A stretch of 64,000 nt of DNA. Source: Hoeflea_A sp965228785. GTDB lineage: Bacteria; Pseudomonadota; Alphaproteobacteria; Rhizobiales; Rhizobiaceae. Positions within the stretch are counted from its first letter, which is position 1. Each line of letters opens with the position of its first letter. Made by a program: the position numbers and the translations under genes. Below are positions 51,904 through 58,693 of the stretch, piece by piece. The stretch covers positions 1,240,001 to 1,304,000 of the forward strand of contig CBDDIF010000001.1 of assembly GCA_965228785.1 (NCBI GenBank), read 5' to 3'. A model generated the notes under the pieces. It saw nothing but the letters and a program-made list of their open reading frames with translations, was not told the origin of the DNA and ran no database searches.

Positions 51904-51924
51904 GCCCGGGTGTCATGCCCGGGC
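51904..51924. terminator. Hairpin between convergent genes (terminator)
   Basis: GCCCGGG and CCCGGGC form a 7-bp stem around a 7-base loop between the binding-protein stop (51879) and the convergent aspartate-dehydrogenase-like gene stop (51938). A short ATTT follows. Probably a bidirectional terminator. Confidence 0.55.
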
Positions 51925-51937
51925 ATTTGGCTGAGGA

Positions 51938-52624
51938 TCAGCCGTATTTCACCGGATGGTTCGAACGCTCCAAGGCAGCGATGACTGCCTCGGCAGTTGG
52001 ATGGCGTCCTGTCAGGTCCAATGTCAATGAGGAACGGAAGGTTCCTACGGTCGTTCGGGTTACCGCTTCGATGGCGTGCTGCGGTTTGTCATCGAGTTGC
52101 ACGAAGGTAGCGTCGAGGCCGGGACCGCTCAGGGCGGCCGCGACGGCAAAGTTAAGTTCATCGGGAAACAGGCTGACCGCTTCGCGCAACGTCCCACGCC
52201 AACCCGTGCCGAGACCTGGACGGCAAACGTGCAGTTCGAGACGGTTGATCTCACTGGAGCATACCGGCGCGATCCCGGCGACCCAGGGACAAAAAAGGCG
52301 CAGTGTTGTGCCGCTTGCGTTGGCGGCTTCCTCAAGCTTTAGCCGCAACGCATCGTCAGCGAGGGCCGCAGCGCCGACGGTCCAGACATCAGCGGCGGCG
52401 ACGCATGCCAAACCGTGGGCCTTCAAGGCCCTTGGCCCTGCGCAATCGATGATGAGGTCGCAAGGAGTGGATATGAACGCGTCAATATCGCTCGTGTCTT
52501 CCTTTCCATTGCGTGTCAGGACCCGCCCGCGCCTGAAAGCGGGGGATTCTTCGACATAGTCCCACACAGGGCGGCCAATGTCGCCAGCGCCAATGATGCT
52601 GACGGTTCTGATCTGGGAGGGCAT
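51938..52624 (-). CDS. Aspartate dehydrogenase-like protein (NadX family)
   Basis: A 228-residue protein, somewhat shorter than the usual 265. The NAD motif VSIIGAGDIGRPVWDYVEES is at the N-terminus, CDLIIDCAGPRALKAHG follows near residue 55, and the C-terminal domain has ELNFAVAAALSGPGLDATFVQLDDKP, like the DUF108 domain of NadX. The family makes or consumes iminoaspartate or oxaloacetate and ammonia; here it more probably oxidises an amino-acid intermediate than makes NAD, as no nadA or nadC is nearby. Confidence 0.75.
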   Translation of the reverse strand: MPSQIRTVSIIGAGDIGRPVWDYVEESPAFRRGRVLTRNGKEDTSDIDAFISTPCDLIIDCAGPRALKAHGLACVAAADVWTVGAAALADDALRLKLEEAANASGTTLRLFCPWVAGIAPVCSSEINRLELHVCRPGLGTGWRGTLREAVSLFPDELNFAVAAALSGPGLDATFVQLDDKPQHAIEAVTRTTVGTFRSSLTLDLTGRHPTAEAVIAALERSNHPVKYG

Positions 52625-52672
52625 TACGGATTGTATTCCCGATCGGTTGAAGAGGAGAGAGTTTGGATCGGG

Positions 52673-53563
52673 TTACTCCACGCAATCAAGCGTTTCCACG
52701 ACAGACCGGTCCCGATCGGGTGCCTCGGTCGGGACCGTCGTGTCGATTTCGCCAGATCGGCCACAGGCGAACAGGCGGATTGCAGAATCGATCATGGTCG
52801 GGTTTTCCGTGAAGGCAACGAGGTTGGAACCGAGCAAGGTGTAGAGACCCGTGGGACCCGGCGGTGACAGGTAGCCTTCGGCAAGAACGATCGATGGCGA
52901 ATCGATAAACAGGCCGGTTTCAAGCCGGTTGGCCTCGAATTCGTCCTGGCCCGCGGTCCCGAAGGCGCGGACAACATCGCCGGTTTCGATATGTTGCGGG
53001 ACAATGCCGGCGATGCGGGTCTGGCCGACGACGAGCGGCTCATCGGTGACCTGCTCCAGGATGCTCCCTTCGATGCGTGCCGCCGCGTCCGACGGCAGGC
53101 TCTCCAGCCGTGAAGCAACGACTTGCCGATCTTTCCAAAGGCCGCTGACGGCTATCCAGTCGCCATCCTCCGGCGGCGTCTGGTCTGATGGCGGCACGAC
53201 ATATGTTCCCAGCACTCGCAGTCCACCGTCGGGATCGATAGTGGCCGGGCCGACCAGAGGCAGAACCTGTCGGATGGAGACAGCGCGCCAGGTTCCATCA
53301 TCCTTGTGGGCGACGATGGCGACGGTATGACCGGGGACCAGCGTATCGGCTGTTGCCGCCGTCAGACCGTCGCGCACCTCAAGCGATGGTTCGAATTCGA
53401 TTCTTTGGCCGTTGACGACAATGCTCCCCAAACCGGTGATTGTCCCGACAATGCCAGTGCCAAGAATGCCGCCTTCCTTCTCATCATCGTCCGACTCGGC
53501 AGCGACAGCAAAAGTCAACCAGAAGGCCGTCAGCAGCCAGACAATGGTACGCAACAGGTTCAT
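52673..53563 (-). CDS. Exported DUF5666 domain protein
   Basis: A 296-residue protein with a signal peptide (MNLLRTIVWLLTAFWLTFAVAAES), then an acidic linker and GTGIVGTITGLGSIVVNGQRIEF, the DUF5666 start. Beta-rich repeats follow (DTLVPGHTVAIVA, RVLGTYVVPPS, WIAVSGLWKDRQVVASRLE, ARIEGSILEQV), consistent with tandem OB-like domains. Function is unknown. Its start overlaps the DUF6502 gene end by four bases; the pair is a recurring arrangement as I recall. Confidence 0.75.
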   Translation of the reverse strand: MNLLRTIVWLLTAFWLTFAVAAESDDDEKEGGILGTGIVGTITGLGSIVVNGQRIEFEPSLEVRDGLTAATADTLVPGHTVAIVAHKDDGTWRAVSIRQVLPLVGPATIDPDGGLRVLGTYVVPPSDQTPPEDGDWIAVSGLWKDRQVVASRLESLPSDAAARIEGSILEQVTDEPLVVGQTRIAGIVPQHIETGDVVRAFGTAGQDEFEANRLETGLFIDSPSIVLAEGYLSPPGPTGLYTLLGSNLVAFTENPTMIDSAIRLFACGRSGEIDTTVPTEAPDRDRSVVETLDCVE

Positions 53564-54375
53564 TTCGATTTCCGCCCCGATTTCTCCGGTGTCACAAAGG
53601 CACCGGCCGTAAACCTGCCCTTGCCACCGGTTCCGGCATCGCGCTCCTGCAAAGCGCGGGCCTTGGTATTCAGATCCTCCAGCATGCGCTGGGCCGACCT
53701 GCTGGCATGGGCCTCCAGTTCGTCGACCGCTGCTTCAGACAGGTGCGAATAACGGACAATTCGGTCAAAATGACGAGGATCCTCTCCGGTTGCGAGCAGA
53801 TTGTGAACGGCGGTTTCCAGATGGGCCGCCAGCGTGGCCCGGAATGCAGCGTCCAGTTCTTCACTGTCGGAAGCGGGCACATAGGCATGCTCGGAAAGTC
53901 GAAATCTGCCGTCCTCGGTCTCGGTGACGACCTCTTGGTCAAGTAGCGCCTGGACGACGGTCCCCGGTGCTGCGTCAATGCGGGTCTGGCGGATCAGATC
54001 GTCGAAACCGGGGCCGTCGGCGTTGGCCTCTCGATGCAGGTCGCGCGGCTGGCCGTCAGCCGCGAGATATTCGGACGCCGACAACCAGTAGCCAACGACC
54101 AGGGCGGAAAAATTCAGCGATTTGCGGGCGGTAGAGGGTTGCGATTCGGCCCTTAGTCGGCGCACGTCCTTGCGGTGAAGGCCGGTGAGAAGGGCAATCC
54201 TGCTGTCGGTCTTGGAGTCCTCACCATCCCGCTCCACCGCAGCCAGCATAGCGCGTTTCAGCGCTTCGGTTGCCGAGCCCAGGGTCACGCCACGCGCGAC
54301 CATGGCGACAGCCAATGGCGTGAGGATATCCGCCAGCGCGTCTTCAAATGGCCTTTTCGATGGTTCGTCCGTCAA
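53560..54375 (-). CDS. DUF6502 family protein
   Basis: A 271-residue, mostly helical cytoplasmic protein. PFEDALADILTPLAVAMVARGVTLGSATEALKRAML, then SRIALLTGLHRKDVRRLR (an HTH-like turn) and a helical C-terminus (ATGEDPRHFDRIVRYSHLSEAAVDELEAHASRSAQRMLEDL), match DUF6502 as I recall it. The HTH-like segment suggests a possible regulator of the paired exported DUF5666 protein; that is inference. Confidence 0.72.
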   Translation of the reverse strand: MTDEPSKRPFEDALADILTPLAVAMVARGVTLGSATEALKRAMLAAVERDGEDSKTDSRIALLTGLHRKDVRRLRAESQPSTARKSLNFSALVVGYWLSASEYLAADGQPRDLHREANADGPGFDDLIRQTRIDAAPGTVVQALLDQEVVTETEDGRFRLSEHAYVPASDSEELDAAFRATLAAHLETAVHNLLATGEDPRHFDRIVRYSHLSEAAVDELEAHASRSAQRMLEDLNTKARALQERDAGTGGKGRFTAGAFVTPEKSGRKSK

Positions 54376-54472
54376 TTCAGTCTCCAGCGGTCAGCCACAA
54401 TTCTGGTCCGCCGCCGCCTCGTCCCCACGCAAACACTTTCGTGAATATAGTTCATGACAATTGATTATCGAG

Positions 54473-54487
54473 TGGGAAAAATTCCCA
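54473..54487. promoter_or_regulatory. Short palindrome in promoter region of the adenylation-enzyme operon
   Basis: TGGGAA and TTCCCA flank AAA within the 153-base gap between divergent genes (54376-54528). It could be an operator for the adenylation-enzyme gene at 54529. Only one copy was found, so the assignment is weak. The rest of the gap is AT-richer than its surroundings, as expected for a promoter. Confidence 0.35.
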
Positions 54488-54528
54488 TTATGCATGGAGT
54501 GCTTTCACGATATTGAGAGGACCCCGTC

Positions 54529-56160
54529 ATGCAACCCCACATTCACAACACACATTTCGAACCGATTACCGTCATCCGGCCGACCAAAACGGCGCCGAAA
54601 CGAAGCGACCCGCTGGACCGACTGTCGCCGCGGGATCGGGACCGTTTCTTTGTGTTCGGCTGGGGGCCTTCGGCGCAGCCGCGCTTTGCCACGATTTTGG
54701 ATGGCTTTCATCATTTCGCGGCCCATCAGCCGCAGGCCGTGGCCGTCGAATGTGGTGGTGACGACATGAGTTACGGCGATCTTGATCGCGCCGCGAACCG
54801 GGTTGCGCGTGTGCTCGCGGGCAGGGGCGTTCGCCGTGGCGACGTCGTTTGCCTCTACCTCCACCGGTCCATCGAAATGGTCGTTGGTTTGTTGGCAGCC
54901 ATGAAGGTCGGTGCGGCTTATGCACCGCAGCATGTTGGCGTCGCACCCACCGAAATGCTCACGCACATTGCCGAAGCGGTTGAAGCAAAAGTGATCCTGA
55001 CCGTGAGCGGCGTTGCCGATTCGGTGCCGGTGAGAGAAGGTCAAACGCTGTTCGCCATTGACGATCTAATGGACGACACGACCCTGGACGGTCCGCCGCC
55101 TGCCGGTGAACGCTACCGGCTCGATCCGGAAGATCGTGCGGTTTTACTGTTTACCTCAGGGACGACCGGGGTTCCCAACGGCGTGCAGGTCAACCATCGG
55201 AACCTTTGCAACATCCTGCTGACGGCACCTGGTGATCTCGGCATGCGACCCGGATTGCGGGTTGGCCAGATCCTGTCGATCGCCTTCGATATGGCCGCGT
55301 GGGAGACACTGGGTGCGCTGTCCAATGGCGCCACGCTTGTCATTCGCGGCAAGAGCATTCAGGAGACGGCTGAGCGGGTCGATGTGGTGATCGCCACGCC
55401 GTCGATCCTCAATTCGATCGATGCCAACCGTTGCCGCAACGTCAAGGTTGCGGCGGTTGCCGGAGAACCCTGCCCACGACCGCTGGCCGATCGCTGGTCG
55501 GCGTTCTGCCGGTTCTACAACAGCTGCGGGCCGACCGAGACCACCATCATCAACACGGCGATCGAACATGCCGTGGACAAACCTGTTTTGTCCATCGGCG
55601 TGCCGACACCGAACAACACGGTCTATATCCTGGACGAGCATCTGCAGCCGTTGCCCATTGGTGAAAAGGGCGAGATGTGGGCCGGTGGAGACTGCGTCAC
55701 GCTGGGCTATCTGAAAAACCGTCAACTGAGTGCTGAGCGCTACAGGCCTGATCCGTTTCGCCCCGGACACATGATGTTCCGGACCCGCGATCTCGGCCGC
55801 TGGACCGAGGAGGGCGAGCTCGAACATTTCGGCCGGGTCGACGACCAGGTGAAAATCCGGGGCTTCCGAGTGGAGCTCGATGCCGTGTCGACGGTGCTCG
55901 AAAAATCCGACTGCTGCGGTCAGGCGGTCACGCTGAAATTCGACGACCGGCGTCTTGTCAGTTTCATCAGTCCCGGCAATGCCTGTCCGAAAAAGGCCAA
56001 GGCAAAAGTCGAGGCGCATCTTCCCTATTACTGCACGCCGTCGCTCATCCTGCCGCTGCCTTCGCTTCCGAAGACGCCGCGCGGGAAGATCGACAAGCGT
56101 CTGCTCCTGCAACTGGCGTCGGAGCGTCTTGAGACAGCCATTGCAGGAGCAGCCCAATGA
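54529..56160 (+). CDS. Stand-alone AMP-binding (NRPS-type adenylation) enzyme
   Basis: A 543-residue adenylate-forming enzyme without carrier or condensation domain. Visible core motifs are A3 LLFTSGTTGVPNGVQVNHRN (Asn in place of the usual P-loop Lys), A5 NSCGPTETTI, A7 MFRTRDLGRW, A8 GRVDDQVKIRGFRVELD and A10 KTPRGKIDKRLL with the catalytic Lys. It activates a carboxylate or amino acid as its adenylate; the acceptor is unknown. It is coupled by ATGA to a membrane flavoprotein gene and then to an enoyl-CoA hydratase gene. It is close in architecture to the N-terminal half of fungal adenylation-membrane-reductase fusions, as I recall. Confidence 0.85.
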   Translation: MQPHIHNTHFEPITVIRPTKTAPKRSDPLDRLSPRDRDRFFVFGWGPSAQPRFATILDGFHHFAAHQPQAVAVECGGDDMSYGDLDRAANRVARVLAGRGVRRGDVVCLYLHRSIEMVVGLLAAMKVGAAYAPQHVGVAPTEMLTHIAEAVEAKVILTVSGVADSVPVREGQTLFAIDDLMDDTTLDGPPPAGERYRLDPEDRAVLLFTSGTTGVPNGVQVNHRNLCNILLTAPGDLGMRPGLRVGQILSIAFDMAAWETLGALSNGATLVIRGKSIQETAERVDVVIATPSILNSIDANRCRNVKVAAVAGEPCPRPLADRWSAFCRFYNSCGPTETTIINTAIEHAVDKPVLSIGVPTPNNTVYILDEHLQPLPIGEKGEMWAGGDCVTLGYLKNRQLSAERYRPDPFRPGHMMFRTRDLGRWTEEGELEHFGRVDDQVKIRGFRVELDAVSTVLEKSDCCGQAVTLKFDDRRLVSFISPGNACPKKAKAKVEAHLPYYCTPSLILPLPSLPKTPRGKIDKRLLLQLASERLETAIAGAAQ

Positions 56161-57467
56161 GAGCAGCAACCAATCCGGAGTTGCCCGGTTTCAATTGGCG
56201 CAAGATCACCCGCCACCCGGCCCTGATGGAATACAACCGTCTCGTTTTTCTCGTCGGTGCGACCAACCTGATTGTATTCGTTCTCGGGCTGCGAGAAGGC
56301 TGGTGGTTCGCGGATGGTATCTATCGGTTGGATGCCATTGCCGACGTGGCGCTGATCAACATCGCCATGGCGATCCTCATTCGCCAGCAGCGGGTCGTCA
56401 ACGCGTTGTTCTGGCTGGCGACCCGGGTGCCGACGTCCTGGCCGCTGTGGATTCGCTGGGGAGCCGGCAAGGTCTTCCACTTCGGCGGTCTTCATTCCGG
56501 CGGTACGGTTTCCGGAACGCTCTGGTTCGCCTTTCTGCTTTTCGGCATGGCGGCCAACCGGCTGGACGGTGCGGCCATACCCTCGGATCGAACCTTGATT
56601 CTGACTGCGGTTCTGGTTGGGCTGATGACCCTGATGATCGTGTCGGCCCAGGGGGCCGTGCGGGCGCGGTTTCACAACGCCTTTGAGAAAATCCACCGTT
56701 TTGTCGGCTGGACGGTGCTGGCTCTCTTTTGGGTGCAGACCGTATCGATTGCCTCAGACGCTGGCGTCGTACCATGGCAGATGACCGCGTTCTGGGTTCT
56801 CTGTGTCCTGACCTTGTCGATCGTATCCCCTTGGCTAACCATGAAGCGGGTGAACGTTGACGTGGTGAAGCCGTCGAACCACGCGGTTCTGGCACGCTTC
56901 GACTACGGAGACACGCCGTTTCCGGGTAGTTCGAACGCGATCAGCCATACACCGTTCGGCGAGTACCATTCCTTCGCCAATATTCCCGCTCCCGGGCAAT
57001 CGGGTTATCGGCTAGCAATCAGCCGGTCTGGTGACTGGACCGGTAAATTCATCGAAAACCCGCCAGCAAAGGTTTGGGTCAAGGGTATTACCACGTCTGG
57101 AGTCGCGCGCATCGAAGTGCTGTTCAAGAAGGTGGTCTATGTGGGCACCGGCTCCGGCATCGGACCGATCCTGCCGCATCTTCTGGCCGGTGATGTTCCC
57201 AATTATCTGATCTGGTCAGCGCGCTCGCCGCGCAAGACCTATGGCGATGCGCTGGTCAATGAGATCGAGGCGCATACCGCTCGGCCCCTGATTTGGGATA
57301 CCGATGAGCGCGGCAAGCCAGACCTGTCGGCACTGGCGCTGCAAGCTGTCCGTGACAGCGGCGCAGAAGCCGTCATCGTGATCTCCAACCAGAAACTGAC
57401 GCGCCGCGTCGTACACGACATGGAAAGCCAGGGCATCCCGGCCTTTGGCGCCATCTGGGACAGTTGA
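56157..57467 (+). CDS. TmpA-like integral membrane flavoprotein (ferric-reductase-like)
   Basis: A 436-residue protein with about six membrane helices in the first 230 residues (LVFLVGATNLIVFVLGL, VSGTLWFAFLLFGMAAN, LILTAVLVGLMTLMIV, FVGWTVLALFWVQTVSI, FWVLCVLTLSIVSPWL and one weaker). A soluble half follows, with SGYRLAISRSGDWTGKFIENPP (flavin-region-like) and VVYVGTGSGIGPILPHLL, an FNR-type NAD(P)H-binding loop. Conserved-looking histidines (FHFGGLHSGG, FEKIHRF) may bind heme. It resembles fungal TmpA-type membrane flavoproteins. The product probably moves electrons across the inner membrane. Confidence 0.72.
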   Translation: MRAATNPELPGFNWRKITRHPALMEYNRLVFLVGATNLIVFVLGLREGWWFADGIYRLDAIADVALINIAMAILIRQQRVVNALFWLATRVPTSWPLWIRWGAGKVFHFGGLHSGGTVSGTLWFAFLLFGMAANRLDGAAIPSDRTLILTAVLVGLMTLMIVSAQGAVRARFHNAFEKIHRFVGWTVLALFWVQTVSIASDAGVVPWQMTAFWVLCVLTLSIVSPWLTMKRVNVDVVKPSNHAVLARFDYGDTPFPGSSNAISHTPFGEYHSFANIPAPGQSGYRLAISRSGDWTGKFIENPPAKVWVKGITTSGVARIEVLFKKVVYVGTGSGIGPILPHLLAGDVPNYLIWSARSPRKTYGDALVNEIEAHTARPLIWDTDERGKPDLSALALQAVRDSGAEAVIVISNQKLTRRVVHDMESQGIPAFGAIWDS

Positions 57468-57468
57468 G

Positions 57469-58245
57469 ATGACAGTAACGATCGAAACGGAAATCAGCCG
57501 TCGGGTGGCCACCATCCGGTTCAACCGGCCCGATAAGTTGAACGCGCTCAACAGCGAGGTGATGAACGAGGTCGTTGCCGCGGCGGAGGCCTTTGCGGCG
57601 GATCCAGCCGTCGGCTGCCTGTTGCTTTGCGGCACCGGTCGGGCCTTTGCGGCTGGCGCCGACATCGAAGAACTGTCGCGGCAGAACTACGCCACCATGT
57701 ACGACGCCGATTTTTTTGCAGGCTGGGACCGGTTTGCGGCGACCCGGGTGCCGAAGGTCGCCGCGGTTCAGGGTTACGCCCTAGGCGGCGGTTGCGAAGT
57801 GGCGATGATGTGCGATGTGATCCTCGCGGCCGACAACGCCCGGTTCGGGCAGCCGGAAATCAAGATCGGATGCATTCCAGGCATCGGTGGTACGCAACGC
57901 CTGACCCGGTTGGTCGGGCGGGCCCGTGCCATGGACATGATCCTGACCGGCCGCATGGTCGAGGCGGAGGAAGCGCTCGCCATGGGACTGGTCAGTCGGA
58001 TCGTTCCCGCCGATGAACTCGATAAGGCGGCTCGAGAGGTCGCAGGAACCATAGCCGGATACGCGCGCGACATCAGCATGATGGCGCGGTCCTGTGTCGA
58101 CATGGCCGATAAGACATCACTGGAAGCCGGCCTGCGCTTTGAGCGTCAGATGTATCACGCGCTATACGGCACCGACGCACAGCGGGAAGGCATGGCGGCG
58201 TTTCTGGAGAAACGTCCGGCCCGTTTCAACGCGCCGGACTTGTAA
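57469..58245 (+). CDS. Enoyl-CoA hydratase (crotonase family)
   Basis: A 258-residue classical enoyl-CoA hydratase. GRAFAAGADIEELS near residue 62, ALGGGCEVAMMCDVILAADNARFGQPEIKIGCIPGIGGTQRL near residue 105 with both catalytic glutamate positions filled. The ATG at 57469 lies one base after the previous stop; an in-frame start further upstream would overlap that gene. It hydrates a 2-enoyl-CoA and is the last gene of the adenylation-enzyme operon. The convergent DUF4214-type gene ends 3 bases away. Confidence 0.93.
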   Translation: MTVTIETEISRRVATIRFNRPDKLNALNSEVMNEVVAAAEAFAADPAVGCLLLCGTGRAFAAGADIEELSRQNYATMYDADFFAGWDRFAATRVPKVAAVQGYALGGGCEVAMMCDVILAADNARFGQPEIKIGCIPGIGGTQRLTRLVGRARAMDMILTGRMVEAEEALAMGLVSRIVPADELDKAAREVAGTIAGYARDISMMARSCVDMADKTSLEAGLRFERQMYHALYGTDAQREGMAAFLEKRPARFNAPDL

Positions 58246-58247
58246 TC

Positions 58248-58592
58248 CTAGGCTGCCTGCCAGAGGTCGACCGGATCCATGGTAATGTTGTTGTCGGTGA
58301 TCGCCTCGGAAAATGTGATAACCAGTTGCTCACGGGTGATGATGCCGTTCGTCAGTTCGTTGACCGAGAAGTCCAGACCGCCGCTATCGGGCACACGGCC
58401 AAGCACCACCTGATAGATGCGCATGACCGACAGCACGCCCTCGGCCTGCAATCACAGGGTGAGAGCCAGATTATCCAGGGCATCGGCAATGTCGGTCGCG
58501 TTGTCGAGGATGTCTGTCCACGTGTTCAGCTCGACCGACGATGGGTCGCGTCGCAAGATGGCGTGGTAATAGGCAAAGACTGTCTGTTCCAT
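58248..58592 (-). pseudogene. DUF4214-type secreted protein interrupted by an in-frame TGA
   Basis: From ATG 58592 (after GGAGAGAGACC) to the stop at 58248 the frame is open for 115 codons except for one TGA at codon 47 (58452-58454). Before it is MEQTVFAYYHAILRRDPSSV, after it LQAEGVLSVMRIYQVVLGRVPDSGGLDFSVNELTNGII, the DUF4214 repeat often found in S-layer and RTX-type proteins. The two halves are one continuous domain in the same frame, so this looks like a recent nonsense mutation, a read error or, less likely, readthrough. The ending VDLWQAA resembles that of the large RTX protein next door. Confidence 0.7.
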
Positions 58593-58655
58593 GGTCTCTC
58601 TCCACAGGCTGGACCACAAAAAAAGGGTGGCGAGTGCATTTCACTTTGTTGAGAT

Positions 58656-58680
58656 GCCCGGGCTCATTCGGAGCCCGGGC
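58656..58680 (-). terminator. Strong hairpin after the RTX protein gene
   Basis: GCCCGGGCTC and GAGCCCGGGC form a perfect 10-bp stem around a 5-base loop, 14 bases after the stop of the minus-strand RTX gene. There is no long T run. It separates that gene from the DUF4214-type gene on the same strand. Confidence 0.6.
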
Positions 58681-58693
58681 GTGTCAGTTCCGC

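Noticed and set aside
58452..58454. The in-frame TGA as a selenocysteine codon
   Set aside because: No SECIS-like hairpin is evident just after it, the domain family has no known Sec or catalytic Cys at this point, and no selenocysteine genes are in the window.
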